Origin: a virus
Virus record (IMG/VR): IMGVR_UViG_3300030333_005726
Location: 1 to 26,555 of that record
Length of the DNA: 26,555 nt
Strand: one strand, 5' to 3'
This document shows positions 12,835 to 22,435 of the stretch, piece by piece. A program made the translations under genes and the position numbers. Position 1 is the stretch's first letter. Each line of letters opens with the position of its first letter. The notes under the pieces are model-generated. The model searched no databases. It worked only from the letters and a program-made list of their open reading frames with translations, and was not told the origin of the DNA.

Positions 12835-15800
12835 TAGGTAATTCTAGTATATGAACTGTATCTGTATTCAATGGTGCATCACCAGAACTGAATACAATAT
12901 TTGCACCAAGAGAATCAACAGTATAATTAGTACCTGCTATCTGTGCTACACCATTCAAGAATACTAATACTGAATCATCAGTATGTTGTATACCTGCTTG
13001 GTAAGTAGTAAGTGCAAATGTTAATGTTGATCCATCACCAGTATATGATCTAGTAATATACTTATCGGATGCAACACCACCTCGACCAGTTACAACTAAG
13101 TCACCATCAATCTTAGCACTACCCAAAATATCAACCCTGAAATCAGCAGTTGCTGTCTTACCAATACCAATGTTCTGAGTATTACTAAAGGTAGAAATAT
13201 CAATAATACCAGTATCAGTTAGTCCAAACTCTCTCCACTCTTGAGCATAACGAATCCATCCAAGTGATTTACCTGGAGTCCAGTTAATATTATAAACTAA
13301 GTCACCATCAGCAGGAGTATCATATCCTGTTATGTTAGAGAAGTCTGGTTGTCCAGTTGCTAGCTCTGGTGCTAGTAGAGTCTGCTTAATAACTGTACCA
13401 TCTTGGTTGAAGTATGAAATCTTCTTAGCAGATAAGTTATCAGTAAACGTTGTCTGTCCTTGGAATGTAACAGGACCAGCGAATATAGATTCTAACTGGT
13501 TAGATGCTCCACCAATTACAGTTATCTTATCAGTTATAACCAACTCAGAGAATGTTTCAATAGTAGTATTCTCTTCACCAACAACATTCAACTGTGCAAT
13601 ATCTTCGTTAGTGATCTGACCAGTAACAGGGTTAATAACCTGGTTACCAATGAATAGGTCACCATTAGAGTTCAATCCTGAATAGAAAGCAACTCCTGCT
13701 TCTTCTTTAATACTCTGTGAGAACCTAACTTGGTTCTGTGTAAGAGTCTCAACCTGAGTTTGAGGGAACGCAGTTGAGTAGTTACCTGGACCAAAACCAA
13801 GGTATTCAAACGTATGATTACCTGATCTTAGAATTGAGTGTCGTCTAAACTCTACTGCTATTGGTGCTACAGTACCATCATTATTCTGTCTTATCTTAAT
13901 CTTTCTTACTTCCTCATCACCAGCACGAGCAGTTAATTCAACGTTAGATAATCTACCATTAACTGAATCGAAATTAGGTGTAGTACCTGGTTGTGTCCAA
14001 CCTGTGTCTCCTAATAAGAACTCAGTTGCTTCTTTAGTAATACTTCTTTGAGGATCAAGATTAGGAGTTGGTGTTGCACCATCAGTTGCATTAACTAAAC
14101 CAATAATTTGATTATCAGCAACAGATATAGCAGGTTCTGGATCGGCAAGTGGATTATCTCTGTCAAATGTAGGATATACTTCATTAACATTCTGAGAGAA
14201 CTTCCTATTATTAAAGTTAGAAGTTGAAGGTGCAATAGATGCACATAATAGTGTTAGATAATAGATACCATCATCAACACCTCGAACAAATGGTTGTACT
14301 ACTTCAATATCATAAACATAATAACACTTAGATAATGAATATGATGTAGTATCACTATTCAATGGTTGTAATACATAACCAGATAGAGGATCTCTTGGTA
14401 ATGGATTAGTCTTATCCTTATCAATTACATAACGGAATCTATATGTTCTATCTTGTAAATCTCTTGGATCAGGTATTCTCTTAAGGAATGTCGTTGGTGT
14501 AAAGTTAACAGTATTATATGTTGCATTAGCTGATAATGTATCATAGATCATGTTATTAACAGAATCTACAGAAAGATACCAACCACCAACTGTATCTGGT
14601 GCACCACCTATAGTATATGTTTGATTATCATATTGTATTGGAGATCCAGGATTACCAGCACCTACACCAGAAACACTAGGTCCATAAGGTGCTATAGATG
14701 CAGAATGAACTGTTGCTTCGTTTGCACCATTAGCAACAAGTAAGCAATTAATTTTATCTGCTACTGCACTAAGACCAGTACCATCTTGTCTAGCACCGAT
14801 TGTATAACCCTGTACTCTTGTTGTTGGTGGTGATGCTTCTACAGTATAACCATAGAGATACAATCTAGTTCCTGGAGTACCACCTTGCCCTGCTAATGCA
14901 GAGTTAATAGTTTTAGTTCTCTTAATATCAACGTTAACCCAGTTAACAGAAGTTTCTTCACCAAAAATAATATTACCATTTACAATAGCAGTATTAACTT
15001 CAGTTAATGTAATAACTCTAGTATTTGTATTAACAGATCCAACTGTTGCACCTATACCAATACCTTCTCCATGAACTGTCATCCCTTCGATGACACCATT
15101 AACAGAACCATCATTAGCTAAAGTAATATTACCACCACCATTAGCACCAGTAGCAGTAGTTGATATAACATTAAGTGCTTTAGGTGGTATAACATGAGTT
15201 AATGCACCTGCCTTATCTTTAGAAAATGCTTTTGCTTTAAATCCAGCAGATCTTAATGCAGTGTTACCGAAGTTACTGTTACTGTTGGTAATTGACATGT
15301 CAGCACCTGCTTCAGCAGTGAAGTGGGAATAGTATCCAACAGCGAACACAGAAACCGCCTGAATAAATGCGTCATTAGATGCAACAATATGCCTATGACC
15401 CCAATCCTTTCTATACTCAGCAAATCCATCTAAGTGAGCACCATCTCCAGATGTTGCCACATCATAATTACCAGTTGATTGATTATATCTTACAAATGCT
15501 CTGTCGTCTTTCTGTAGTGATAGTCCAGTAAACTGTGCCACAACCATTGACTTGAAACCAGTTGCTTTACTACCATCTGCATGCATACCATTCATACCCC
15601 ACACACTTCTTAGTGATAGGTTGAAAGCATAAGGTGATGCAGAGTCAACTGTATCAATCTCTGTCTTAACAGCAATATTTGATCCAACAGCATTACCCGA
15701 AGGTTCTGCTGACATTTGATAAGTGAATACATTACCAGATGCAGAGGTTACAGTAAATGAACCATTATAGATACCAGCATCCAATTCTGACTGAGGTCCA

Positions 15801-16792
15801 GTTGATCCACTAACACCAGATACGTTAATGTTAACACCAACAGAGAATCCATGATCTCTTGGGTTATCGAATTCATCAACAGTAACAGCAGTTGCAGTTT
15901 GACCGTTTCTTGTAATCTGTAGGACTCTATATTCATCAGAAATAGGACCAACAATTCTGTTTTCCTCAACCCTTGCCTGTATTTGGTCAGTTGAAGGATC
16001 ACCAGAAGTATCAGGAATTGTAGCAAACGCTTTAGATATCTTCTGATAATATATGTCTAAATCTGTTCTGTCTAGAATATTTGGAACAGCAGAATAATCT
16101 GCATTAGGAACCGTTCCAGCAGCAATAAGTTGTGATAATGTATTTAAACCATCAGCAAACTCAAAACATGTTAATCTATGATGTGAAAACTTAGGTGGTA
16201 ATGTCTCTACACTATCTGATTTGAAATATACACCTTCTTCTGCACCATCAAAGAATGAGAATTGCCAGAAATAAGTACCACCAGTTACTTTGAAGATTGC
16301 AGTTCTTGCTGGTACTTGTGCCTCTGTGTTTATACCTTTAGCAGGATATGTTGTAGGATATGGGACATACTTTGGAATTATTTTTGTTCTTCTAAGATCA
16401 CTACCAACAACAGAACAACCTCTAGGTACTATAACACCACCTTCAATCGAATTATATTTGTATAATACATTGTTAGGAGATGTTAAATCTAGGTTAGAGT
16501 TTTCATCAATAGGTGCAACGTTTGTATAAAGAATATCTCCAGGTCTATTATCTATCTGATATTCAGCAGGATATAAGTAAATTGAAAATGCATCAAATTC
16601 GTCATTACTTAGACCAACACGATATGAGAAACGTGCCACCTCAAGGAAAGCACGTTGCAAACTCTTAAACGGACGTAATGCCGAGTTACCCCTATTGTCA
16701 ATAGCGTCTGACGCATCGAAATCATCAGGGTTTACGTAGATAATACGTCCAGTTCTGGACGTAATAATATTCTTTAACCTAGTTAGTGACAT
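12830..16792 (-). CDS. Large virion structural protein (tail fibre/baseplate)
   Basis: 1320 residues, the largest protein here. The N-terminus (MSLTRLKNIITSRTGRIIYV, NPDDFDASDAIDNRGN, RPFKSLQRAFLEVARFSYRV) is characteristic of a large cyanophage structural protein. The PFKSLQRA stretch and the following GGVIVPRGCSVVGSDLRRTK pattern suggest a pectate-lyase-like parallel beta-helix at about residues 15-250. The long middle is beta-rich and unassigned. Near the end are an INWTPGKSLGWIRYAQEWRE segment and a C-terminal module YTGDGSTLTFALTTY with VLVFLNGVAQIAGTNYTVDS, a domain common in phage fibres. No catalytic residues were recognised. It is probably part of the tail fibre or its baseplate attachment. 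Confidence 0.82.
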   Translation of the reverse strand: MSLTRLKNIITSRTGRIIYVNPDDFDASDAIDNRGNSALRPFKSLQRAFLEVARFSYRVGLSNDEFDAFSIYLYPAEYQIDNRPGDILYTNVAPIDENSNLDLTSPNNVLYKYNSIEGGVIVPRGCSVVGSDLRRTKIIPKYVPYPTTYPAKGINTEAQVPARTAIFKVTGGTYFWQFSFFDGAEEGVYFKSDSVETLPPKFSHHRLTCFEFADGLNTLSQLIAAGTVPNADYSAVPNILDRTDLDIYYQKISKAFATIPDTSGDPSTDQIQARVEENRIVGPISDEYRVLQITRNGQTATAVTVDEFDNPRDHGFSVGVNINVSGVSGSTGPQSELDAGIYNGSFTVTSASGNVFTYQMSAEPSGNAVGSNIAVKTEIDTVDSASPYAFNLSLRSVWGMNGMHADGSKATGFKSMVVAQFTGLSLQKDDRAFVRYNQSTGNYDVATSGDGAHLDGFAEYRKDWGHRHIVASNDAFIQAVSVFAVGYYSHFTAEAGADMSITNSNSNFGNTALRSAGFKAKAFSKDKAGALTHVIPPKALNVISTTATGANGGGNITLANDGSVNGVIEGMTVHGEGIGIGATVGSVNTNTRVITLTEVNTAIVNGNIIFGEETSVNWVNVDIKRTKTINSALAGQGGTPGTRLYLYGYTVEASPPTTRVQGYTIGARQDGTGLSAVADKINCLLVANGANEATVHSASIAPYGPSVSGVGAGNPGSPIQYDNQTYTIGGAPDTVGGWYLSVDSVNNMIYDTLSANATYNTVNFTPTTFLKRIPDPRDLQDRTYRFRYVIDKDKTNPLPRDPLSGYVLQPLNSDTTSYSLSKCYYVYDIEVVQPFVRGVDDGIYYLTLLCASIAPSTSNFNNRKFSQNVNEVYPTFDRDNPLADPEPAISVADNQIIGLVNATDGATPTPNLDPQRSITKEATEFLLGDTGWTQPGTTPNFDSVNGRLSNVELTARAGDEEVRKIKIRQNNDGTVAPIAVEFRRHSILRSGNHTFEYLGFGPGNYSTAFPQTQVETLTQNQVRFSQSIKEEAGVAFYSGLNSNGDLFIGNQVINPVTGQITNEDIAQLNVVGEENTTIETFSELVITDKITVIGGASNQLESIFAGPVTFQGQTTFTDNLSAKKISYFNQDGTVIKQTLLAPELATGQPDFSNITGYDTPADGDLVYNINWTPGKSLGWIRYAQEWREFGLTDTGIIDISTFSNTQNIGIGKTATADFRVDILGSAKIDGDLVVTGRGGVASDKYITRSYTGDGSTLTFALTTYQAGIQHTDDSVLVFLNGVAQIAGTNYTVDSLGANIVFSSGDAPLNTDTVHILELPI

Positions 16793-16817
16793 TACTTATA
16801 CGCTATTCCTATATGGT

Positions 16818-16825
16818 TATTTATT
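16818..16825 (-). promoter_or_regulatory. Late promoter octamer AATAAATA
   Basis: Lies 26 bases before ATG 16792 and overlaps the TAA stop (16824-16826) of the upstream structural gene. Confidence 0.6.
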
Positions 16826-18266
16826 AGATCGCTGCGAAGACTCTAGGACTAAATGAAGTTGAGTTGTCTTCAAAACCGATTAAGCTAAATGAGTTATTAG
16901 CAGTAGTACTATTAATAACTATAGACTCACCAGGACCAACAACTAATGAAGTAATTCTATCTACTTCATTATTACCGTTGGAAACACCATTAACAATATA
17001 TTGCTGATCTTCAAGAGCTGTAACAGCAGTTAATTCAGAACTAACTGTACAAGTAGTTCTTGCTAATAGTTCATTTAGAGGTAAATCCTTAAATGTATCA
17101 CTAGCAGCAAAATCTTGTGATCCTGGTCCCTTTGTTACATACAAAGTTGTTCCATCATACTCTTTAACATATCCATAAGGACCAGCAGTTTGACCAGTTA
17201 CAGTAAATGTACTTCCTGATTGAGTAAATGAATCAGTATTATTGACCCAAGTTCCTGAAATATTATATGCGTTAAAAGTTAAATATGTAAAATTACTAGA
17301 CATAGTAATTTGTCTGTCAGCACCACCATAAACATTATTAGCAGCAGTACCTGTACCTCCATCATAGAAATACATAACTGTTAGGTTACTTCCCTGTGTC
17401 CAATCATATTGTACATAAGCACCACCTGATCCAGCAGTACCATTGGTAGTTTTACCAGTAGTATACTCAGTACCATCATCACCGTTACCAGCAATACCAT
17501 CTGGTCCCCACTCTCCATTAGCAGTTGTAGATATCTTAAAATCCCTACCACTCATAGTTGCATCAGAAACATCAAATCTATATGTACGATCAGTAAATGC
17601 TTCTAAAGGATCTGCAAAGAATAAACTATATGTACCACCAGCAGTTGTAGTTGAAATTACAAAATCATTACTTGCAGTACCAATACCACCAGATGAAATA
17701 GTACCAGATGCACCACCAGCAGTTACAGAATCACCATCAGCAAATTCTGTACCAGATCCATTAAGAGTTGAAGGACCAATATAAATGATTGTTCCAACAA
17801 CACCATAAATCAATGCAGTTGATGTATCACCACCAGTTCCCTTAGTAACTGTAGCACCTACAGCAAAAGTACCAGTAACAGATTCTAATGTTATTTGTCT
17901 TATTGATGCAACTTTAACAAACCAAGTAGTTATATCGGGTACATTAAATGATTCAAAAATCATACTCTTTTCAGAATCATCACTTGTAATTACAGTACCA
18001 CCAGTCAAACCTGTTGTTGATGACATTGCATTATTAACAGTTACTTGATAACCAGTAATAATATCACCTTTATGCAACTTATAAGTTGATGCTGCTAATT
18101 GTAATTTTTGATCCCAACCTTTTATACCAACTTTATATGCAGATCCAGTTCCATCATTCGCTACAGTCAACACTGTGCTTGCAGATTTATCAACTGGAGC
18201 TGAATACAAAACTGTATTAGTATTTGCACCTGGTTTAGATTGTGCTAAAATTCCTTGATCTGCCAT
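16824..18266 (-). CDS. Virion structural protein
   Basis: 480 residues. It begins MADQGILAQSKPGANTNTVL, an N-terminus typical of a cyanophage virion protein, and is beta-rich with many Gly/Thr/Ser segments (GTGSAYKVGIKGWDQKLQLA; GGTVITSDDSEKSMIFESF), ending VVGPGESIVINSTTANNS and FSPRVFAAI. A GPGESIVIN-type C-terminal strand is common in cyanophage tail-associated proteins. It follows the 439-residue gene by nine bases with no clear ribosome site, so the two are probably co-translated. The exact virion location is unknown; tail fibre or its connector is likely. Confidence 0.75.
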   Translation of the reverse strand: MADQGILAQSKPGANTNTVLYSAPVDKSASTVLTVANDGTGSAYKVGIKGWDQKLQLAASTYKLHKGDIITGYQVTVNNAMSSTTGLTGGTVITSDDSEKSMIFESFNVPDITTWFVKVASIRQITLESVTGTFAVGATVTKGTGGDTSTALIYGVVGTIIYIGPSTLNGSGTEFADGDSVTAGGASGTISSGGIGTASNDFVISTTTAGGTYSLFFADPLEAFTDRTYRFDVSDATMSGRDFKISTTANGEWGPDGIAGNGDDGTEYTTGKTTNGTAGSGGAYVQYDWTQGSNLTVMYFYDGGTGTAANNVYGGADRQITMSSNFTYLTFNAYNISGTWVNNTDSFTQSGSTFTVTGQTAGPYGYVKEYDGTTLYVTKGPGSQDFAASDTFKDLPLNELLARTTCTVSSELTAVTALEDQQYIVNGVSNGNNEVDRITSLVVGPGESIVINSTTANNSFSLIGFEDNSTSFSPRVFAAI

Positions 18267-18275
18267 AGCTATTAA

Positions 18276-19595
18276 TTAAAATCCTGCGTAGAAAAATTGT
18301 TGTAGTCTTGTTCGTGAAGTTAGGTTTGCTGCAGCGAGACCAGCACCAAAGGTAACATCATCAACAGTGACGTTTTCGGTAGATAGTAGAGTAGCATCAG
18401 CATCAGGGAATCTAATTACCCTATTAGCAGTGATGTTATCTACACTAACAGTAACTTCACCAGATGAACCAACTTGTCTAAATTTACCACCATAAATGGT
18501 TTTATTTTTTAGATCTTGAGTTGCTAACTCAGTTACTATGGTGTTATTTGCACCATCATTATTTAGTATACCAGTTGGGGGAAACTGAATGGTCTCAATA
18601 GTTAAAGCATTACTATTTGATATATCAAATAAGAATCTCTTAGTAGGATCTGTAGTATCTGAAACAATCAAACCACCAACAGTCTTGTTAGTAAGAGATT
18701 GAGTTGATTCTGTACCAACTAAAGTTAAACTTTGATCTGGAACAGTAAGAGTTCTATTTGCACTTAATGATGAAGTATTCCACTGAACCCAGTTGGTTGC
18801 ATCATCAGCGTTAGCAGCAAATTTAGGTGTAACTAAAGTCTTATTAAGAACAGTCTGCTCTGCTTTAGTATCAAGTAAAGTTGATGAAGTAGCAGTAGGT
18901 TCGTTACCAGTTGTTACAGCACCAGCATCAGGTAAGAAATAAGATCTTCTAGTTCCTGACGTTGTTGGCCAGTTAATCTGGAAGATTGCTTCCTCAGTAC
19001 CATCAACAAGAACAAAATTATCCTCATCAATAAGGATAGTTTTATTTGTTAATGTTTGAGTAGTATTATCACCAAGTAATGTTGTACCATTACCAACAGT
19101 AATTTGAGGGAATGTCATTAATCTGGTAGCAGTACCAGTACCAACATTACCTACTTCAAATCTAACCTTTGGACCTTGAGAATCCTCTAATACAAATGAA
19201 GAATCCTCAATCAAAAACTGACCTGTTATCTTAACAGATCCAGTACCCTTTGGAGCAAAAACTATATCCGTATTCTGTGCTACATCATCAACTGCTGTAA
19301 CATACAATGAAGTACTATCATTACCATTATCAAGACGAGTGGCATATAATCCACCATCACCAAAAGCAACACCTATTTGATTATATGCATCTTGATACAA
19401 TCCAGTGTCTCTATCCAAATCAAAGCATAGACCAGGTTCCGCTTTAGTTCCTTGTCCTACACCCTTCATCAATTGATTAACTTTTGCTTTTCTGTTAGGA
19501 ATCAATGGATCAGACACCACAACAGGTAAAATTGCTTCACCCGATAAGTTGGAGTCTGATATTGTTTCTAACTGCGATATCTTCTTAGTTGCCAC
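18276..19595 (-). CDS. Virion structural protein with repeated LTNKT segments, GTG start
   Basis: 439 residues. The only plausible start is GTG (19595-19593), giving MATKKISQLETISDSNLSGE. The first ~60 residues (ISQLETISDSNLSGEAILPV, then KVNQLMKGVG) resemble phage fibre N-termini. Four or more repeats of the type TQTLTNKTI, LNKTLVTPKF, TQSLTNKTVGG and TQDLKNKTIYGG, about 60-80 residues apart, alternate with beta strands, as in phage tail fibres. It ends LTSRTRLQQFFYAGF. It probably forms a trimeric fibre shaft. A GCTAAATA octamer lies upstream at 19623-19630. Confidence 0.78.
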   Translation of the reverse strand: MATKKISQLETISDSNLSGEAILPVVVSDPLIPNRKAKVNQLMKGVGQGTKAEPGLCFDLDRDTGLYQDAYNQIGVAFGDGGLYATRLDNGNDSTSLYVTAVDDVAQNTDIVFAPKGTGSVKITGQFLIEDSSFVLEDSQGPKVRFEVGNVGTGTATRLMTFPQITVGNGTTLLGDNTTQTLTNKTILIDEDNFVLVDGTEEAIFQINWPTTSGTRRSYFLPDAGAVTTGNEPTATSSTLLDTKAEQTVLNKTLVTPKFAANADDATNWVQWNTSSLSANRTLTVPDQSLTLVGTESTQSLTNKTVGGLIVSDTTDPTKRFLFDISNSNALTIETIQFPPTGILNNDGANNTIVTELATQDLKNKTIYGGKFRQVGSSGEVTVSVDNITANRVIRFPDADATLLSTENVTVDDVTFGAGLAAANLTSRTRLQQFFYAGF

Positions 19596-19621
19596 GAATA
19601 ATCATACGTTTTGCTACAGTT

Positions 19622-20173
19622 CTATTTAGCAAGGTCAGCAATAGTGAATATACTCTTAAGTTTTATATTTGCTTCTTTCATAGCAACATCCGCTTCACCA
19701 TCTACTTGCCTATCAACAATAGTAATAATTTGATTCACTTTATATCCAGCATCACGGAGTTTCTCTACTGCTTTAATAGCAGATCCACCTGTTGTAATAA
19801 CATCCTCCAATACAGTTACCTCTGTATTTAAAGGTAATGCTGGTCCTTCTATCCATGCTTGAGTGCCATGACCTTTTGGTTCTTTACGAACAATTAAACC
19901 ATCGACACCAGCAGTCATAGCAACACCTGCTACTAATGGATCAGCACCAAGAGTTAAACCACCTACTGCTAATGTAGAAGGAGATAACTCCTGTGCAAAT
20001 AACTCGCTGATTATATTAAGACCTACACCAGATAAAGTAACTGGTTTACAATTTACATAATGCTCACTTTTTTTACCAGAAGAAAGAGTAAATTCTCCTT
20101 TACGATAACAATATGTTCTTAACAAACATAACAATTCTCCTCTAAGGTTTTCTTTCACTTCTTTAATGTTCAT
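19622..20173 (-). CDS. pyrE: Orotate phosphoribosyltransferase
   Basis: 183 residues, close to the usual short bacterial OPRT. It catalyses orotate + PRPP to orotidine 5'-phosphate in pyrimidine synthesis. FTLSSGKKSEHYVNCKPV (about 28-45) is the N-terminal orotate-site region, LAVGGLTLGADPLVAGVA the next conserved block, VRKEPKGHGT (95-104) the catalytic flexible loop, and VTVLEDVITTGGSAIKAV (119-136) the PRPP-binding motif. Its ATG overlaps the preceding small gene as ATGA and it ends its operon. A phage-carried pyrE can raise nucleotide supply during infection; cyanophages are known to carry such auxiliary genes. Confidence 0.93.
   Translation of the reverse strand: MNIKEVKENLRGELLCLLRTYCYRKGEFTLSSGKKSEHYVNCKPVTLSGVGLNIISELFAQELSPSTLAVGGLTLGADPLVAGVAMTAGVDGLIVRKEPKGHGTQAWIEGPALPLNTEVTVLEDVITTGGSAIKAVEKLRDAGYKVNQIITIVDRQVDGEADVAMKEANIKLKSIFTIADLAK
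19623..19630 (-). promoter_or_regulatory. Late promoter-like octamer GCTAAATA
   Basis: Lies 28 bases before the GTG start at 19595, formed by the last codons and TAG stop of pyrE (GCT AAA TAG). Same NCTAAATA variant as at three other sites. Confidence 0.4.
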
Positions 20174-20322
20174 TTTTTAGTATGCTGTATGTCGTATTCA
20201 ATGGTAATTTTTTTAGAAGACCTACCATTACTAGCAAAGGTAGTAGATCTTGTCATAGTACCATCAAGTTCTGCAGTAATTGTTAATAACTCTGCTATTA
20301 ACTCTCCTTCATTGTCTATCAT
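20170..20322 (-). CDS. Small hypothetical protein between oxygenase and pyrE
   Basis: 50 residues from ATG 20322-20320: MIDNEGELIAELLTITAELD, then GTMTRSTTFASNGRSSKKIT and IEYDIQHTKK. It is linked by ATGA overlaps to the oxygenase gene upstream and to pyrE downstream, so all three are translated in series. Length and position suggest a real small gene of the type common in cyanophages. Function unknown. Confidence 0.65.
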   Translation of the reverse strand: MIDNEGELIAELLTITAELDGTMTRSTTFASNGRSSKKITIEYDIQHTKK

Positions 20323-21002
20323 CGGTTATCAAATAAAATGTTAAAGGACAAACTCATTCTATCATTATCACTTTCATTAGTACCAACCCCATGATCCAAA
20401 TATGCTGGAAATAAAAGAATCTTACCCTCTTGAGGTATTTGGCACTGCTTATATGCGTAATGATTAAAAGAAAAAGAAGTAACCATAGAGGGGGAAGGTG
20501 ATTGAAAAAATAAATCACCAGTACCAGGATCACCTATTTTGTAATAGTATACACCAGATATATCACAATGTCCATGATTATGGATATGTGCATAATCTCG
20601 ATAATCAAACTTAGTCATCCATGAGCTTACTATTCTATAATTTAAAGGATCATTTGGATCATAATAACCACTTTCTTTAAATTCTATTGCGTCTAGATAA
20701 TTTGCCACATGACGTTGAATTGTACTCATAAATGCAGTCATGTTATTATCAACTATAATATTAGTCTTAAAATTTGGTGCTGACAGTTTATGTGTCATAC
20801 CAAAATTAGGATTATAATCGAAATTAACATTTTCTATTGCCTTATCACATTCTGATTGTACCTCTTCAAAATTTTCAACCATTGCAGCATACAATGGAGT
20901 AGGAAAAAGATGATATAGTGCAGAATTTTTAGTAGGTCTCTTTACTGGTTGATGGAAATCCATAACCTCACGTTTGCTCCAATTTCTTTTGATCCATGAC
21001 AT
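20319..21002 (-). CDS. 2OG-Fe(II) oxygenase superfamily protein
   Basis: 227 residues from ATG 21002 (a GTG three bases upstream would add one Met). A cupin-like C-terminal half holds AHIHNHGHCDISGVYYYKIG (about 138-157), supplying the first His and the acidic ligand of the iron site; FPAYLDHGV (about 198-206) supplies the distal His and DRMSLSFNI (about 214-222) the Arg that binds 2-oxoglutarate. This order fits the short phage 2OG-Fe(II) dioxygenases (TIGR02466-like), enzymes that hydroxylate an unknown substrate using O2 and 2-oxoglutarate. The start overlaps the preceding gene by one base. Superfamily is likely; substrate unknown. Confidence 0.82.
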   Translation of the reverse strand: MSWIKRNWSKREVMDFHQPVKRPTKNSALYHLFPTPLYAAMVENFEEVQSECDKAIENVNFDYNPNFGMTHKLSAPNFKTNIIVDNNMTAFMSTIQRHVANYLDAIEFKESGYYDPNDPLNYRIVSSWMTKFDYRDYAHIHNHGHCDISGVYYYKIGDPGTGDLFFQSPSPSMVTSFSFNHYAYKQCQIPQEGKILLFPAYLDHGVGTNESDNDRMSLSFNILFDNR

Positions 21003-21193
21003 CACTCATCGATATTTGATTCTACCATATCGATTAAAGTAGATACTTCGCATAAACAATCAATTTTCATCATCATATCAGAAATATGCTTACTAATGTA
21101 AGGTTTCTCACTTCTTGCTGCAAAAGCTAGTGCTTCTCTCAGTCTATCTTGTGCTTCTTGCAAAGCAGTTTCTACTTGTTTCGATAATGCCAT
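21002..21193 (-). CDS. Small helical hypothetical protein
   Basis: 63 residues, all predicted helix: MALSKQVETALQEAQDRLRE, then ALAFAARSEKPYISKHISDM and a short C-terminal helix. The TGA stop overlaps the next ATG. It lies five bases after the stop of the Lys-rich gene. The pattern resembles small conserved cyanophage helical proteins; no function is assigned. Confidence 0.7.
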   Translation of the reverse strand: MALSKQVETALQEAQDRLREALAFAARSEKPYISKHISDMMMKIDCLCEVSTLIDMVESNIDE

Positions 21194-21198
21194 AATAA

Positions 21199-21333
21199 TT
21201 AATCAGTTGGTTTCTTCTTTTTGGTTAATTTCTTAATTTGTTTTGCGTAGAAAACATCTTTCTTAGTATACCAGTCTGGATGTTCTTTGGCAAGCTTTAA
21301 TAATTTTTTAGCCGCTTTTCTGTCGGAAGTCAT
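21199..21333 (-). CDS. Small Lys-rich hypothetical protein
   Basis: 44 residues from ATG 21333-21331: MTSDRKAAKKLLKLAKEHPD, then WYTKKDVFYAKQIKKLTKKK and the end KPTD. Strongly basic and helical. The sequence resembles short conserved cyanophage proteins (from memory). Its start lies 28 bases after an ACTAAATA octamer. It is too short for routine ORF filters. Function unknown; nucleic-acid binding is possible. Confidence 0.68.
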   Translation of the reverse strand: MTSDRKAAKKLLKLAKEHPDWYTKKDVFYAKQIKKLTKKKKPTD

Positions 21334-21359
21334 ATTTCATTGTATTCTAGATATTTGAG

Positions 21360-22061
21360 CTATTTAGTATATTGATGATGGGATGCGGAAGCATCAGGAT
21401 CAGGCACTAAATCTGCATTAAATGATATAGAAATCCTATCCTCATCTGTCTTATTAGGTTCTACATGATGTCTAAGATGTGCAGGAAAAAATAACATTGT
21501 CCCTTCTTTTGGTTCAATATAATATGCACCAAATTGCGAATATTTCTCTTTAAACTCATCAGTATAGTAAAATAATTCTTTCCATGAACTAAAAGAATTA
21601 CCATTAGTAAAACAAAGTTCTCCACCTACAGGGTCTCCTATAGAATCAGCATATCCATCCACAGCATTAACACCAGAAAGTTTATTACTATGCTTAACTT
21701 CTGGTATTTTTAAATACAAAACACCTGACATGTGACATCCAGGATGATCATGTTGAACATTAAAATGATCCTTATTATTAATATTAAACCAACATGCAGT
21801 CAAATATATGTTAACTCCTGGTTTTATAATAGAATTACTATTAAAATAATGACCTAAACTATTTAAAACTATATCTCTTACTGGATTTTCTTCTAGATAA
21901 TATCCATCATTTGACTGCCAACCACCTCTATTAGTTCTATATACTTCTCCATTTGGATTATTTTTTCTTTCACTATAAACATAATCTATTACATTATCCC
22001 TATTCTTTTCATACTCATATACTGGTATCTCATGTACTAGACTAGGAAACAGATGGAACAT
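21360..22061 (-). CDS. 2OG-Fe(II) oxygenase superfamily protein, longer form
   Basis: 233 residues. N-terminus MFHLFPSLVHEIPVYEYEKN. The iron-site region is NVQHDHPGCHMSGVLYLKIP (about 101-120) with a His-x-His-like element; after an insertion (about 121-180) come FFPAHLRHHVEPN (191-203) with the distal His and DRISISFNADLVP (208-220) with the 2-oxoglutarate-binding Arg. This is the same arrangement as the protein at 20319, but the two differ widely outside these motifs. It overlaps a small basic gene upstream by 20 bases. The hydroxylation target is unknown; such phage enzymes are common in cyanophages. Confidence 0.83.
   Translation of the reverse strand: MFHLFPSLVHEIPVYEYEKNRDNVIDYVYSERKNNPNGEVYRTNRGGWQSNDGYYLEENPVRDIVLNSLGHYFNSNSIIKPGVNIYLTACWFNINNKDHFNVQHDHPGCHMSGVLYLKIPEVKHSNKLSGVNAVDGYADSIGDPVGGELCFTNGNSFSSWKELFYYTDEFKEKYSQFGAYYIEPKEGTMLFFPAHLRHHVEPNKTDEDRISISFNADLVPDPDASASHHQYTK
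21361..21368 (-). promoter_or_regulatory. Late promoter-like octamer ACTAAATA
   Basis: Lies 28 bases before ATG 21333, formed by the end of the 2OG oxygenase gene (ACT AAA TAG). Confidence 0.4.
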
Positions 22062-22182
22062 TATGTAATCTCTTCAATAGTGTTTTAGTTCTTTTTTTAA
22101 GTTGACGCAATCGGGCAGAAGCAGCACGAGATTTAATATTCCGTCCTTGCTTTCTAGGAGTTTCATGGCTTTTGAGTCTCAT
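22042..22182 (-). CDS. Small very basic hypothetical protein
   Basis: 46 residues from ATG 22182-22180: MRLKSHETPRKQGRNIKSRA, then ASARLRQLKKRTKTLLKRL and the end HNVPSVS. About a third of the residues are Arg or Lys. It overlaps the following oxygenase gene by 20 bases, which is tight packing and suggests translational coupling. The charge suggests nucleic-acid or capsid-interior binding, but that is inference. An ACTAAATA octamer lies 32 bases upstream. Confidence 0.6.
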   Translation of the reverse strand: MRLKSHETPRKQGRNIKSRAASARLRQLKKRTKTLLKRLHNVPSVS

Positions 22183-22213
22183 TGTTCTGCCCCACTGCTC
22201 AACCAGTATAAGT

Positions 22214-22221
22214 TATTTAGT
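22214..22221 (-). promoter_or_regulatory. Late promoter-like octamer ACTAAATA
   Basis: Lies 32 bases before ATG 22182 and contains the TAA stop of the upstream gene (22217-22219). Confidence 0.4.
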
Positions 22222-22435
22222 TAGCAGTGTCAAGAAGTTCTTTCTTAAATTCCTCAACTTGATCAATAACATCTTGATCTACAGGAGGACCAGACTGTAT
22301 TACTGGAGATAGTAAGCAGCAACTACCATCTTCTCTACGTATACGCCAAACAGTTCTATTTCTTTGAGTCATACTTAAAAGGAAAGGCAAATTATTAACT
22401 GCCTCTTCTTCTGTTACATCTTGAATGTCAGTCAT
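22217..22435 (-). CDS. Small acidic hypothetical protein
   Basis: 72 residues: an acidic head MTDIQDVTEEEAVNNLPFLL, a central region SMTQRNRTVWRIRREDGSCC with two adjacent Cys, and an acidic C-terminal helix DQVEEFKKELLDTAN. Start overlaps the preceding small gene by eight bases. No family recognised. A TGA-ATG overlap indicates co-translation with 22428-22589. Confidence 0.7.
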   Translation of the reverse strand: MTDIQDVTEEEAVNNLPFLLSMTQRNRTVWRIRREDGSCCLLSPVIQSGPPVDQDVIDQVEEFKKELLDTAN